From: Paraburkholderia bonniea
GTDB lineage: Bacteria; Pseudomonadota; Gammaproteobacteria; Burkholderiales; Burkholderiaceae
Direction of reading: 5' to 3'
Length of the DNA: 64,000 bases
NCBI RefSeq assembly: GCF_009455625.1
Contig: NZ_QPEQ01000001.1
Location: forward strand, 1,984,001-2,048,000
A program made the translations under genes and the position numbers. Shown here piece after piece: positions 32,604-47,208 of the stretch (within the stretch, counting starts at the first letter, position 1; every line of letters starts with the position of its first letter). Below the pieces are notes generated by a model. It made no database searches, had not been told where the DNA came from, and saw nothing but the letters and a program-made list of their open reading frames with translations.

Positions 32604-33818
32604 GTGAATCCACGACTCGACTCTCTCCAGCCCTATCCGTTTGAAAAGCTCCGTGCGTTGCTCAAGGACTTCACGCCCCCAGCCGCTCTCGCGCCGGTCA
32701 GCTTTGGCATCGGCGAGCCGAAACACCCCACCCCAGCGCTAATCCGCGAAGCCGTCGTCGCCTCGCTCGACGGGCTCTCGGCCTATCCCGCCACGGCGGG
32801 CTCCGCGCCGCTGCGCGAAGCCATCGCCGACTGGCTGAAGCAGCGCTATAACCTGCCCTTGCTTGATCCAGCCACCGAAGTGCTGCCGGTCTCGGGCTCG
32901 CGCGAAGCGTTGTTTTCGCTGGCGCAAGCCGTTGTGGACCCAACCTGCGGCACGCAAAACCCGCCGATCGTACTCTGCCCGAACCCGTTCTATCAAATCT
33001 ACGAAGGCGCGGCGCTGCTAGCTGGCGCGCAACCCTATTTCGTGAACAGCAACCCGGCGCGTAATTTCGCCTGTGACTACGCCGCCGTGCCCAGCGATAT
33101 CTGGGCCCGGACCCAGTTGCTTTACGTCTGCTCACCAGGCAATCCGACGGGTGCCGTGCTAACCCTCGACGACTGGCGCGAATTGTTCACGCTGTCGGAC
33201 CAGCATGGCTTTGTGATCGCTTCGGACGAGTGCTATTCAGAGATTTATTTCGACGAAGCCGCGCCGCCGCTCGGCGCGTTACAGGCGGCACAGCAGCTTG
33301 GCCGCAGCTTTGAGCGCCTCGTAATTCTCTCCAGCTTGTCCAAGCGCTCGAACGTGCCAGGCATGCGCTCGGGCTTCGTCGCGGGTGATGCTGCGTTGCT
33401 CAAACGCTTTTTGCTCTATCGCACCTATCACGGCGCGGCGTTATCGCCGGTCTACCAGGCTGCCAGCACGGCTGCCTGGCGCGACGAAGCACACGTGCGC
33501 GACAACCGCGCGCAATACGTGCGCAAATTCGCCGCTGTCACACCACTGCTGGCCAGCGTGCTGGACGTGCGCTTGCCCGATGCGGCGTTTTACCTGTGGG
33601 CCGATGTTTCCCGCACAGGTTTGACGGATACGGCATTCGCCCAGCGTTTGTTCGCTGACTATAATGTGACGGTTTTGCCCGGCTCCTATCTGGCACGCAC
33701 GGCGCATGGCACCAACCCTGGCAGCAACTTCATCCGCCTCGCGCTGGTCGCCAGCCCCGGCGAATGCCTCAAGGGCGCGCAGCGCATCGTTGAGTTCTGC
33801 CATGCACTAGCACACTGA
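32604..33818 (+). CDS. dapC: Succinyldiaminopimelate transaminase
   Basis: DapC makes N-succinyl-LL-diaminopimelate from the 6-oxo precursor with glutamate, in lysine and peptidoglycan precursor synthesis. The 404-residue class I/II PLP aminotransferase starts at a GTG and reads MNPRLDSLQPYPFEKLRALL. It has CSPGNPTGAVL near 176-186 and DECYSEIY near 208-215. The PLP lysine is K247, in SSLSKRSNVPGMRSGF. The location before dapD and dapE supports DapC over generic aspartate aminotransferases. Confidence 0.93.
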   Translation: MNPRLDSLQPYPFEKLRALLKDFTPPAALAPVSFGIGEPKHPTPALIREAVVASLDGLSAYPATAGSAPLREAIADWLKQRYNLPLLDPATEVLPVSGSREALFSLAQAVVDPTCGTQNPPIVLCPNPFYQIYEGAALLAGAQPYFVNSNPARNFACDYAAVPSDIWARTQLLYVCSPGNPTGAVLTLDDWRELFTLSDQHGFVIASDECYSEIYFDEAAPPLGALQAAQQLGRSFERLVILSSLSKRSNVPGMRSGFVAGDAALLKRFLLYRTYHGAALSPVYQAASTAAWRDEAHVRDNRAQYVRKFAAVTPLLASVLDVRLPDAAFYLWADVSRTGLTDTAFAQRLFADYNVTVLPGSYLARTAHGTNPGSNFIRLALVASPGECLKGAQRIVEFCHALAH

Positions 33819-33878
33819 GCGGCCATCCCGCTTGCATCACTCCGCCCCCTTCTCTCTTCAAGCTACTCACCAATCACT

Positions 33879-34705
33879 ATGTCGCAATCACTTCAGCAGA
33901 TCATTGATACCGCCTGGGACAACCGCGCTGAGCTGTCACCGAAAGCCGCTCCAGCCGAAGTACGGGATGCCGTCGCGCACGTGCTCGAACAACTCGACCA
34001 GGGCAGCCTGCGCGTCGCCGAAAAGAAAGACGGCGAGTGGATCGTGCATCAATGGCTCAAGAAAGCCGTGCTGCTGTCGTTTCGTCTCGAAGACAACGCA
34101 GCGATGCCCGCGGGTGGCTTCACCCAGTTCTACGACAAGGTGCCTTCGAAGTTCGCGCACTACACCGCCGCTGATTTCGCCGCTGGCGGCTTTCGTGTCG
34201 TGCCGCCAGCCGTTGCGCGCCGCGGCTCGTTCATCGCCAGAAATGTCGTGCTGATGCCGTCCTATACCAACATCGGCGCGTATGTCGATGAAGGCACGAT
34301 GGTCGATACCTGGGCCACCGTCGGTTCCTGCGCGCAGATCGGCAAAAACGTGCATCTCTCAGGTGGCGTTGGCATTGGCGGCGTGCTTGAGCCGTTGCAG
34401 GCCAACCCGGTCATCATCGAAGACAACTGCTTCATCGGCGCGCGCTCGGAAGTCGTGGAAGGCGTGATCGTCGAAGAAAACTCCGTGATCTCGATGGGCG
34501 TCTATCTGGGCCAGAGCACCAAAATTTACGACCGCGAAACCGGCTCGGTCACGTATGGCCGGATTCCAGCAGGCTCCGTCGTGGTGGCAGGCAACCTGCC
34601 GGCCAAAGATGGTTCACACAGCCTGTACTGCGCGGTCATCGTCAAGAAAGTCGACGCGAAAACCCGCGCCAAGGTCAGCCTCAACGAACTGTTGCGGGGT
34701 GATTG

Positions 34706-34706
<1 letters not shown>
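33879..34706 (+). CDS. dapD: Tetrahydrodipicolinate N-succinyltransferase
   Basis: DapD succinylates tetrahydrodipicolinate, the step before DapC. The 275-residue protein has an N-terminal helical domain ([16 protein letters not shown]). A left-handed beta-helix follows, with [40 protein letters not shown] and [14 protein letters not shown], all characteristic. Its stop codon overlaps the next start (TGATG). Confidence 0.97.
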
Positions 34707-36698
<1,992 letters not shown>

Positions 36699-36713
36699 CC
36701 AGGACCCTACCTC

Positions 36714-37601
36714 GTGACCATTCCCCCGTTTTCCACCGTCCGCGACCTGCTGCGCTTTGCTGTCAGCCGTTTCAACCAGGCTGAGCTAGCTTTTGGCCAT
36801 GGCTGCGCCAACGCTTATGACGAAGCCGCCTACCTGATCTTGCACACACTGCACCTGCCACTCGATTTGCTGGAACCGTTTCTCGACGCGCGCCTGAGCG
36901 CAAGCGAAATCGAGGCCGTGCTCAACGTGATTGAACGGCGCGCGCGCGACCGCGTGCCAGCGGCTTACCTCACGCAGGAAGCGTGGATGCACGGCATGCG
37001 CTTTTATGTTGACGAGCGCGTGATCGTGCCGCGTTCATTCATCGGCGAACTGCTACGCGATGGCCTGCAACCATATGTCAGCGATCCCGATCAGGTGAGC
37101 ACTGTGCTGGAGCTATGCACTGGTTCAGGATGCCTTGCGGTGCTGGCAGCGCACGCGTTTCCCAATGCCGATATCGACGCAGTTGACCTCTCGCCCGCCG
37201 CGCTCGAAGTCGCTGCGCGCAACCTCGACGCCTATGCGCTCAACGAGCGCGTCGCACTGTTTGAAGGCGACCTGTACGCACCGCTCACACCTCAGCGTTA
37301 CGACGTCATTCTGTCGAATCCGCCGTATGTGAACAGCGCGTCCATGCAGGCCCTGCCCGAGGAATACCGCCATGAGCCGGAAATGGCGCTGGCGGGCGGA
37401 ACCGACGGCATGGATATCGTGCGCCGCATCATCAGCGAAGCACGCCAGTGGCTGACTGACGATGGCGTGCTGGTAGTCGAAATCGGCAACGAGCGGGCCC
37501 ATGTCGAAGCGGCGTTTGGTGGCCTTGATCTGGTCTGGCTGTCGACCAGCGCTGGCGACGATAACGTGTTCCTGCTACAGGCGAGCGATTTGCCTCGCTA
37601 A
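36714..37601 (+). CDS. prmB: Ribosomal protein L3 N5-glutamine methyltransferase
   Basis: PrmB methylates a glutamine of ribosomal protein L3. The 295-residue protein has the AdoMet motif ELCTGSGCLAVLAAHAFP from 133 and the amide-methylating NPPY motif at 202-205 (ILSNPPYVN). An N-terminal helical substrate domain precedes them. The start is GTG with an AGGA site nearby, 15 bp after dapE. YLTQEAWMHGMRFYVDERVI near 85-104 fits PrmB rather than PrmC. Confidence 0.94.
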   Translation: MTIPPFSTVRDLLRFAVSRFNQAELAFGHGCANAYDEAAYLILHTLHLPLDLLEPFLDARLSASEIEAVLNVIERRARDRVPAAYLTQEAWMHGMRFYVDERVIVPRSFIGELLRDGLQPYVSDPDQVSTVLELCTGSGCLAVLAAHAFPNADIDAVDLSPAALEVAARNLDAYALNERVALFEGDLYAPLTPQRYDVILSNPPYVNSASMQALPEEYRHEPEMALAGGTDGMDIVRRIISEARQWLTDDGVLVVEIGNERAHVEAAFGGLDLVWLSTSAGDDNVFLLQASDLPR

Positions 37602-37745
37602 CGTCGCGCGCAATGTCGTGCAGCATCGGCCCGCACCGGGCCGATGCTGCATGGTTCCGGTTGTTCTGGCGCCGATGCCCCTGCATCCCCCCCGGCCCGC
37701 GCGCGCTCTGCCCCGAGCACCTGCCTCAGGAGTCCTGCCACCCGT

Positions 37746-39230
37746 ATGCAATTCGACTTGATTCACCTCGCTCCGCTGGTGGCGCTGGCACACCTGCTCG
37801 GCGCAATTGCGGCCTGCCATGCGATCTTGCATACGCGTACCTCTCAAGGCGCGGTGGCCTGGGCGGTGGCACTCGTCACCGTGCCTTATCTGACGCTAGT
37901 GCCTTATCTATTTCTGGGGCGTAGCCGTTTTACTGGCTACGACGATTCGCGCACCATCGGCCGCGAATCGCTACGCTCACAGCGGCACCAGGACGAATGG
38001 GCCACGCGGATCTCCACCTACGGCCAGCCTGCCGCCGACCTTGGCCATCCGCTGGTCCGCTCACTCACCCGGCTGGCTGGCATGCCGTTTCTGAGCGGCA
38101 ACTCGGTACGCACCCTGGTCAACGGCGAAGCCACCTTTGAGGCGATTTTTGCTGCCATCGCCCAAGCGCAAAACTACGTCATCGTGCAGTTTTTTATCGT
38201 GCGCGCAGATGCCCTCGGCGACAGGCTCAAGCACGCATTGCTTGAGCGCGCCGCCCATGGGGTCAAGGTCTATCTGCTGTACGACAGCATTGGCAGCTTT
38301 GATCTGCCCCATCGCTATATCGCGGCCTTGCGCGCTGGTGGCGTCGAAACCCATTCGTTTTCAACCAGACGCTTTGTCAACCGCTTCCAACTCAACTTTC
38401 GCAATCATCGCAAGATCGTGGTGGTGGACGGTGAGCGCGCGTTTGTCGGCGGCCTGAACGTGGGCGTCGAATATCTCGGCGCGAAACCACCGCTCTCGCC
38501 GTGGCGCGACACCCATATCGAAGTACGCGGACCGGCCGTCGCGGGAATCCAGATGATCTTCAAGGAAGACTGGTACTGGGCGACGCAGCAGCAGCTCGGG
38601 TTTGCTACGGCTAAGGCCCCCGATATAGCGGCAGCAACAGCAGCAACGGTAGCAACACCCGCCGCCGCCAACGCCAGCGATCACATGCATTGCCTCGTGA
38701 TGGCGAGTGGCCCCGCCGACCGCCAGGAAACCGCCTCGCTCTTTCTTGTTGAAGCGATTCATGCCGCCCGTGAACGCATCTGGCTCACCTCGCCCTACCT
38801 GGTGCCGGATGAAGCCGTGTTTACCGCGCTGCGGCTAGCGGTGCTGCGCGGCGTCGATGTGCGCATCCTGATTCCGAGCCGGCGAGACCACGTTGTGGTG
38901 TTCGAAGCCTCGACGCTCTACGCATTCGATTGCGTGCGCGCAGGAGTCAGGATTTTTCGTTATCAGCCGGGGTTTTTGCACCAGAAGGTGGTGCTGATCG
39001 ACAGCCTCGCTGCGGCCATTGGCAGCGCCAATCTGGACAACCGCTCGCTGCGGCTGAACTTCGAAATCATGCTGCTGACCGTCGACCGGGACTTCGCCGC
39101 TGAAGTCGAAACCATGCTGCTGCATGACTTCAGCCTGGCACGTGAGATCGACGCGGATGAGTACCTCAAAGCCCCCGCATGGCGGCGCATGGGGATGCAC
39201 CTTGCACGCCTTTTTGCGCCGATCCTGTAA
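37746..39230 (+). CDS. cls: Cardiolipin synthase (phospholipase D family)
   Basis: Cls joins phosphatidylglycerols to make cardiolipin at the inner membrane. The 494-residue protein has two N-terminal membrane segments (LIHLAPLVALAHLLGAIAA and VAWAVALVTVPYLTLVPYLF). Two HKD motifs follow: FRNHRKIVVVDGERAFVGG and LHQKVVLIDSLAAAIGSANL. A low-complexity Ala/Thr-rich insert lies between them near residues 300-315. The frame is open upstream to 37644, but the hydrophobic MQFDLIHL start matches the family. Confidence 0.93.
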   Translation: MQFDLIHLAPLVALAHLLGAIAACHAILHTRTSQGAVAWAVALVTVPYLTLVPYLFLGRSRFTGYDDSRTIGRESLRSQRHQDEWATRISTYGQPAADLGHPLVRSLTRLAGMPFLSGNSVRTLVNGEATFEAIFAAIAQAQNYVIVQFFIVRADALGDRLKHALLERAAHGVKVYLLYDSIGSFDLPHRYIAALRAGGVETHSFSTRRFVNRFQLNFRNHRKIVVVDGERAFVGGLNVGVEYLGAKPPLSPWRDTHIEVRGPAVAGIQMIFKEDWYWATQQQLGFATAKAPDIAAATAATVATPAAANASDHMHCLVMASGPADRQETASLFLVEAIHAARERIWLTSPYLVPDEAVFTALRLAVLRGVDVRILIPSRRDHVVVFEASTLYAFDCVRAGVRIFRYQPGFLHQKVVLIDSLAAAIGSANLDNRSLRLNFEIMLLTVDRDFAAEVETMLLHDFSLAREIDADEYLKAPAWRRMGMHLARLFAPIL

Positions 39231-39239
39231 GCGCTGCCG

Positions 39240-39719
39240 TTACAGCAACTTCTCGATGTCGGCCGTGAGTGCTTCGGGCTTGGTCACCGGTGCATAACGC
39301 TTGATGACTGAGCCATCCCGGTTGAGCAAAAACTTGGTGAAATTCCACTTGATGGCTTCGATCCCCAGCAGCCCCGGCGCTTCTTCAGTCAGATAACGGA
39401 ACAGCGGATGAGCCCCCGCGCCATTCACCTCGATCTTGTCGAACAGCTGAAACGACACGCCGTAATTTGTTGCGCAAAAGCTGCCGATTTGCGCAGCGTC
39501 ACCAGGTTCTTGCTTGCCGAACTGGTTGCACGGGAAACCCAGCACTTCAAGGCCGCGTGACGCATAGGTGTCATGCAGTTTTTGCAACCCCGCGTATTGC
39601 GGCGTAAAGCCACACTCGCTAGCGGTGTTGACGATCAGCAGCACTTTGCCCCGGTACTGTTCGAGGCTAACGGCCTCGCCGCCCAGCGTGCGGGCGGTGA
39701 AAGAATAAATTGATGACAT
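39240..39719 (-). CDS. Glutathione peroxidase family protein (cysteine type)
   Basis: The 159-residue protein reduces peroxides, probably with thioredoxin or glutathione. The peroxidatic residue is a cysteine, C36, in NTASECGFTPQY. The catalytic Gln and Trp partners are in FPCNQFGKQEP and KWNFTKFL, matching the BtuE-like bacterial group. It stands alone, convergent with cls and divergent from the ABC-F gene. Confidence 0.95.
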   Translation of the reverse strand: MSSIYSFTARTLGGEAVSLEQYRGKVLLIVNTASECGFTPQYAGLQKLHDTYASRGLEVLGFPCNQFGKQEPGDAAQIGSFCATNYGVSFQLFDKIEVNGAGAHPLFRYLTEEAPGLLGIEAIKWNFTKFLLNRDGSVIKRYAPVTKPEALTADIEKLL

Positions 39720-39844
39720 GGCCTTGGGCTCCCGAAAAGCCGCCAGTCTATGTCAAAACCCCGTGCGCGGCACTCGGCCAGATGGCTAGTATCTGCGCTG
39801 TGCCGCGCGGTCTAAAATAGCGCTTTTTTCCATCCGGCCTTCCT

Positions 39845-41789
<1,945 letters not shown>

Positions 41790-42005
41790 GTCTGGTTGAT
41801 TGCTCTGGTTAAGCCGCCAGACCAAACTGCGGGGTCAGCCGACCCCTCGCTAACAGCCCTCGCGGCCCTCGCGCTCCTCACTCCCTCAATTTGCTGCTCC
41901 AGACCAGGCCGCGTCTGGAGCGCGATCACACTCCAACCCTCCCAGCCACAACACCCACCGCACCGGCACCATCAGCACCACCCCCGGCACACCTCCCGCA
42001 CACGG
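41790..42005. other. Convergent intergenic region
   Basis: This 216-bp gap holds a short hairpin (GGGGTC-AGCC-GACCCC at about 41832-41847) followed by C-rich low-complexity sequence. No T-run and no gene are seen. Confidence 0.4.
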
Positions 42006-43382
42006 TTACTCCAGCGTGCGAATCCGGTCGATAGCCTGTTCGATCCGCTCAACGGCTATCACCTGCAAGCCCTCGATCGGCTGTTTCGGCGCATTGGCCT
42101 TAGGGATCAGCGCCAGCGAAAACCCCAGCTTGGCGGCTTCCTTCAAACGGTCCTGGCCACGCGGCGAAGGCCGGATCTCGCCCGCCAGCCCAACCTCGCC
42201 AAACACCACCAGCCCTTTTGGCAGCGGCTTATTGCGCATGGACGAGTGAATCGCCAGCAAAACCGCGAGGTCAGCGGCTGGCTCGGTGATCTTGACTCCG
42301 CCCACGGCATTCAAAAACACGTCCTGATCGAAACAGGCAATGCCTGCATGACGGTGCAACACCGCCAGAAGCAACGCCAGACGGTTTTGCTCCAGCCCGA
42401 CCGCAAGACGTCGCGGGTTCGGCACATTCGCGGTATCCACCAGCGCCTGAATTTCAACCAGCAGCGGCCGGGAACCCTCCTGCGTCACCAGCACGCATGA
42501 ACCTGGCACGGTCGTTTCATGCTGCGACAAAAACAGCGCCGATGGATTCGCCACCCCCCGCAAGCCGCGCTCGGTCATCGCAAAGACGCCAAGCTCATTG
42601 ACCGCGCCAAAGCGGTTCTTGAACGCCCGCACCAGACGAAACGACGAATGCGTATCACCTTCGAAATACAGCACGGTATCGACAATGTGTTCCAGCACGC
42701 GCGGGCCCGCGAGATTGCCCTCCTTCGTCACGTGGCCAACCATGATGATCGCGGTACCCGTCTGTTTGGCGATGCGGGTTAATTGCGCGGCGCATTCGCG
42801 CACCTGCGCGACCGAGCCTGGTGCGGAGGTCAGGGCTTCGGAATAGATCGTCTGAATAGAGTCGATCACGGCAACATCGGGCCGCTCAGCCGCAATCGTG
42901 GCCTGGATTTTTTCCAGTTGAATCTCGGCCAGCAGCTTCAGTTCGCTGGCCTTCGAGCCCGGATCGAGCAGCGACAGGCGCTGCGCGCGCAACGCGATCT
43001 GCGCGGCGGACTCTTCGCCGCTGATATACAGCGTGCGGCGCTCATGCGCGATTTCGCCCAGCGCCTGGAGTAGCAACGTTGACTTGCCAATGCCAGGATC
43101 ACCGCCGATCAGCACCACCCCGCCCGCAACCAGCCCGCCGCCCAGCACCCGGTCGAACTCGCTGACGCCGGTGGAAAAACGCGGCACATCAGAGGCTTCA
43201 ATATCCGCCAGACGCTGCACCGCAGCCGTTTTCGCCAGCGACTGAAAACGGTGCGCCACCGGCGACTCCGCCACCCCTTCCACCAGCGTGTTCCACGCTT
43301 CACAAGCCGCGCACTGGCCCTGCCACTTGGGTGCCTGAGCACCGCATTCACTACAGGTATACAAAGTCTTCAGTTTGGCCAC
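42006..43382 (-). CDS. radA: DNA repair protein RadA
   Basis: RadA is a RecA-like ATPase that drives branch migration in recombinational repair. The 458-residue protein has the four-cysteine zinc finger at C10, C13, C24 and C27 and the Walker A motif GGDPGIGKS at 93-101. The RadA-specific KNRFG lies at 255-259. A C-terminal Lon-protease-like domain contains DLAVLLAIHSSMRNKPLP. Complete and normal in length. Confidence 0.97.
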   Translation of the reverse strand: MAKLKTLYTCSECGAQAPKWQGQCAACEAWNTLVEGVAESPVAHRFQSLAKTAAVQRLADIEASDVPRFSTGVSEFDRVLGGGLVAGGVVLIGGDPGIGKSTLLLQALGEIAHERRTLYISGEESAAQIALRAQRLSLLDPGSKASELKLLAEIQLEKIQATIAAERPDVAVIDSIQTIYSEALTSAPGSVAQVRECAAQLTRIAKQTGTAIIMVGHVTKEGNLAGPRVLEHIVDTVLYFEGDTHSSFRLVRAFKNRFGAVNELGVFAMTERGLRGVANPSALFLSQHETTVPGSCVLVTQEGSRPLLVEIQALVDTANVPNPRRLAVGLEQNRLALLLAVLHRHAGIACFDQDVFLNAVGGVKITEPAADLAVLLAIHSSMRNKPLPKGLVVFGEVGLAGEIRPSPRGQDRLKEAAKLGFSLALIPKANAPKQPIEGLQVIAVERIEQAIDRIRTLE

Positions 43383-43507
43383 GCATCCGTCCTGTACATC
43401 TATTGGTTTATGTGCTGCAGCCTATGTGCTGCAGCCGCCCCCCGGGCGGCCAGATCAATCAAGCCGAAACTGAATGAACCGCCATGCTGGTGCCGAAGCC
43501 TGCCCAG

Positions 43508-44578
43508 TTACTGCGCACGCATCGGCACACGCGGGGCGAGCGCACACATCAATTCGTAACCCACGGTCCCGCATGCGCTGGCTACCGTGTCGATTGGTAA
43601 CGCTGGCCCCCATAACTCGACGCGAGTACCCACGTTTGCCGCCGGGCAAGGCGTGAGATCAACCGTCAGCATGTCCATCGAAACCCGGCCCACGATCCGC
43701 GTCAGCACGCCATCGACCACCACCGGTGTGCCTTCGGGTGCCAGCCGCGGATAACCATCGGCATAGCCACAGGCCACCACGCCAATACGCATCGGCCCGC
43801 GCGCGGCGAAGATCGAGCCATAGCCGACGGTCTGGCCCTCGGCCAGGGTTTGCACCGCGATCAGTTCAGAGGAAAACGTCATTACCGGCTGCAAACCCGT
43901 GTCCTGTATGGCCGCATGCACGCCGGAAGGCGAAGCGCCATACAGGATGATGCCTGGGCGCACCCAGTCGAAATGCGAGGCGGGATGCCACAACGTCGCA
44001 GCCGAATTAGCGAGGCTGCGCGCCCCGGAAATGCCTTGCGCGCCGCGCTCGAACACCGCCATTTGCGCCTGGATGCCACGCTCGCCGTCTGCGTCAGAGA
44101 AATGGGTCATCAGCGTAATCTGGCCCACTCCCTGCGCCGCGCGCGCGCGCTCCCACGCGGCCTGAAAACGCTCGGGCGTATAACCCAGGCGGTTCATGCC
44201 GCTATTCATCTTCAACTGGATATTCACAGGCTTCGACAAGCGCGCCAGTTCGAGCATGCGCAACTGTTCATCGGAATGCAGCGCGGTGGTCAGGCTGTAA
44301 CGGTCGACCAGATCGAGATCGGTTGGGCGGAAAAACCCCTCGAGCAGCAAGATGGGCCCGGCCCATCCAAGCTCGCGCAATTTCACGGCTTCATCGAGAT
44401 CGAGCAGGCCAAAGCCATCGGTCGCGCGCAAACCGGGGAAAACGCGGGCCAGACCATGACCATAGGCATTGGCTTTAACGACAGCCCAGATTTTTGCGCT
44501 GGGGGCGAAACGGCGGGCAACGGCTAGATTATTCGCCAGTGCGGCGGTGTTGATCGTGGCTGAGAGCGGGCGTGGCAT
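43508..44578 (-). CDS. alr: Alanine racemase
   Basis: Alr interconverts L- and D-alanine for peptidoglycan. The 356-residue PLP enzyme has the cofactor lysine K35 in [12 protein letters not shown] and the catalytic tyrosine in the [18 protein letters not shown] region. [20 protein letters not shown] supplies further active-site residues. It follows radA by 125 bp on the same strand and diverges from lplT. Confidence 0.96.
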   Translation of the reverse strand: MPRPLSATINTAALANNLAVARRFAPSAKIWAVVKANAYGHGLARVFPGLRATDGFGLLDLDEAVKLRELGWAGPILLLEGFFRPTDLDLVDRYSLTTALHSDEQLRMLELARLSKPVNIQLKMNSGMNRLGYTPERFQAAWERARAAQGVGQITLMTHFSDADGERGIQAQMAVFERGAQGISGARSLANSAATLWHPASHFDWVRPGIILYGASPSGVHAAIQDTGLQPVMTFSSELIAVQTLAEGQTVGYGSIFAARGPMRIGVVACGYADGYPRLAPEGTPVVVDGVLTRIVGRVSMDMLTVDLTPCPAANVGTRVELWGPALPIDTVASACGTVGYELMCALAPRVPMRAQ

Positions 44579-44804
44579 GAGAGTTTTGAATGGAGACTAA
44601 AGACACTTGCGAATCAGGAACTTACCAGGTGCTCTGGCATCTGGGGCGCGATTCAGGTCGCCCCGTCCGGGCACGGAGCCGGTCCGAGCCCGCCTATTTT
44701 CATGATATAAAGCCGGGCGCACAACCCATTTCGAACGGAATACGTGCCCTGACCTGGCACCCGGCCAGTGCTCACGAGCCGTAGTAAGGACAGCATCGCA
44801 TCAG

Positions 44805-46112
44805 ATGAAAAAAGGCTTTTACACCATCATGGCCGCGCAGTTTTTTTCGTCGCTGGCCGACAATGCACTTCTGATCGCCGCTATTGCCTTGCTCAAAGAC
44901 CTCCACGCGCCGAACTGGATGACGCCGCTGCTGAAGCTGTTCTTTGTGCTGTCATATGTGGTGCTCGCCGCTTTCGTAGGTGCCTTTGCGGACTCCCGCC
45001 CCAAAGGCAACGTGATGTTCATCACCAACACGATCAAGATCGCCGGCTGCCTGACCATGCTGTTCGGCGCGCATCCGCTGCTCGCCTACGGCATCGTCGG
45101 CTTTGGCGCAGCGGCGTATTCGCCCGCCAAATACGGAATCCTGACCGAGCTTCTACCGCCCGACCGGCTGGTCGCTGCCAATGGCTGGATTGAAGGCACC
45201 ACGGTCAGTTCGATCATTCTCGGCACGGTGTTAGGCGGCGCGTTAATCAGCCCGCATATCGCCGCGCCGATCCTGCAGTACCACATCCCCTCAGTCAATT
45301 CACCCGCCGAAGCCGCGATGCTCGTCATCATGGTGATTTACGTGATTGCCGCGCTCTTCAACCTGCGGATTCCCGATACCGGTGCCCGCTATCCGAAACA
45401 GGAACGCGGCCCGATCAAGCTCATCACCGATTTCGCTGACTGCTTCATGGTGCTCTGGCGCGACAAGCTCGGGCAAATCTCGCTGGCGGTCACCACGCTC
45501 TTTTGGGGCGCAGGCGCGACGCTGCAGTTCATCGTGCTGAAATGGGCCGAAGTCTCGCTTGGCATGTCACTTTCCGAAGCCGCCATTCTGCAAGCCGTCG
45601 TGGCCATCGGCGTCGCCGTTGGCGCGATCATCGCGGCCGCGCGCATTCCCCTGAAAAAATCGCTGAACGTGCTGCCTATCGGCATCGCCATGGGAGCCTC
45701 AGTGATGCTGATGGCGTTCTATAGCCGCGATCTGTTCCCGGTGCACTGGGGCGTTTACTACGGCCGGATTCACGTGCCGGGCTATCTGGTGCTCGCGTAT
45801 CTGTTCCTGATGATCGTCGGCGGGCTATCCGGGTTCTTTGTCGTGCCGATGAACGCGCTCCTGCAGCATCGCGGCCACGTGCTGCTGTCGGCAGGCCACT
45901 CCATCGCGGTGCAGAACTTCAACGAAAATCTCTCGGTGCTCCTGATGCTGTGCCTGTATGCGGTGCTGGTCTGGCTGGATATTCCGGTCTCGGCCGTGAT
46001 CGTGCTGTTTGGCACCTTCGTGTGTCTGATGATGTGGCTCGTCATGAAACGCCATCAGGCTAACCAGCGCATCTTCGATTCAGTCGCGCTGATCGGTGAA
46101 GCCAAGCACTAG
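44805..46112 (+). CDS. lplT: Lysophospholipid transporter LplT
   Basis: LplT flips lysophospholipids across the inner membrane for re-acylation. The 435-residue MFS protein has about twelve hydrophobic segments. It starts MKKGFYTIMAAQFFSSLADN, with conserved GAAAYSPAKYGILTELLP after the second or third segment and PMNALLQHRGHVLLSAGHSI near 350. In many species the acyltransferase Aas is fused or adjacent; none is seen here. Confidence 0.93.
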   Translation: MKKGFYTIMAAQFFSSLADNALLIAAIALLKDLHAPNWMTPLLKLFFVLSYVVLAAFVGAFADSRPKGNVMFITNTIKIAGCLTMLFGAHPLLAYGIVGFGAAAYSPAKYGILTELLPPDRLVAANGWIEGTTVSSIILGTVLGGALISPHIAAPILQYHIPSVNSPAEAAMLVIMVIYVIAALFNLRIPDTGARYPKQERGPIKLITDFADCFMVLWRDKLGQISLAVTTLFWGAGATLQFIVLKWAEVSLGMSLSEAAILQAVVAIGVAVGAIIAAARIPLKKSLNVLPIGIAMGASVMLMAFYSRDLFPVHWGVYYGRIHVPGYLVLAYLFLMIVGGLSGFFVVPMNALLQHRGHVLLSAGHSIAVQNFNENLSVLLMLCLYAVLVWLDIPVSAVIVLFGTFVCLMMWLVMKRHQANQRIFDSVALIGEAKH

Positions 46113-46284
46113 CAGCGCTAGCCGGAACAGCGCAGAACAGCGGCGGCGGGCACACGCAACAGGCGATACGCCATGCGTAACACGCAGCCGCGCTTCAAAT
46201 CGCTGGCCATCGCCTTTCACCTTCAGGCACGCACGGCCACCACTTCCGTATTAACTTGTCGCGCACTTCAAGCGCCCTTCTCTC

Positions 46285-47091
46285 ATGACCCAGGCAATTC
46301 CCCACGTCCTGACCATTGCTGGCTCAGATTCCGGCGGCGGTGCGGGCATTCAGGCTGACCTGAAAACCTTTTCCGCGCTCGGCGCTTACGGAGCGAGCGT
46401 CATCACCGCACTGACCGCGCAAAATACCCGCGGCGTCAGTGCGATCCACACCCCAGACGCCGCATTCGTTACCGCACAGCTTGACGCGGTGTTCGACGAT
46501 ATCCGCATCGACGCGGTCAAAATCGGCATGCTCGCCAATGCCCAGATCGTGCGGGCGGTGGCGGATGCACTGCGGCGGCACCGGCCAGCACAAGTGGTGC
46601 TCGACACCGTGATGATCTCGAAGAGCCTGCATGCACTGCTCGCGGCCGATGCCGTAGCGGCATTACGCGATGAGCTACTGCCGCTGGCCACGCTGCTCAC
46701 GCCGAACCTGCCGGAAGCCGCTGCGCTGCTAGGCATGGCACCAGCGGCGGATGAAGCAGAGATGGTTGATCAGGGCGAAGCGCTGCGCGCGCTGGGGGCC
46801 CAGGCGGTGTTAATGAAAGGGGGGCATCTGGAGAGCACCGACAGCCCCGACTGGCTGATCGAAGCGCACGGCACGTTATGTCTTGGCGGCCCGCGCGTGC
46901 CAGTGAAACACACTCACGGAACTGGCTGTACGTTGTCTGCGGCAATCGCTGCCCTGATGCCGCAACGCGATGATCTGGCTAGCGCAGTCGCCGAAGCCAA
47001 GCAGTATCTGACGGGCGCGCTAGAGCAAAGCGGCAGGCTGGAAGTCGGCCATGGCATAGGCCCGGTGCATCATTTTTATCGCTGGTGGTAG
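46285..47091 (+). CDS. thiD: Hydroxymethylpyrimidine/phosphomethylpyrimidine kinase
   Basis: ThiD phosphorylates HMP and HMP-phosphate in thiamine synthesis. The 268-residue ribokinase-fold protein begins TIAGSDSGGGAGIQADLKTF. It has VVLDTVMISKS in the middle, LLTPNLPEAAALLG, and the anion-hole motif HTHGTGCTLSAAIAALM near 210-226. No other thiamine gene is adjacent. Confidence 0.95.
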   Translation: MTQAIPHVLTIAGSDSGGGAGIQADLKTFSALGAYGASVITALTAQNTRGVSAIHTPDAAFVTAQLDAVFDDIRIDAVKIGMLANAQIVRAVADALRRHRPAQVVLDTVMISKSLHALLAADAVAALRDELLPLATLLTPNLPEAAALLGMAPAADEAEMVDQGEALRALGAQAVLMKGGHLESTDSPDWLIEAHGTLCLGGPRVPVKHTHGTGCTLSAAIAALMPQRDDLASAVAEAKQYLTGALEQSGRLEVGHGIGPVHHFYRWW

Positions 47092-47208
47092 TCACACTGC
47101 CGGCATTGCACGGCAGCACCGCAAGCGACATGCTCCGTGCCACTGATATCCCGCCTTACCCACCCCGCCCGCACGCACACCTTACCCACCGCCACCGCCC
47201 CACCCGCC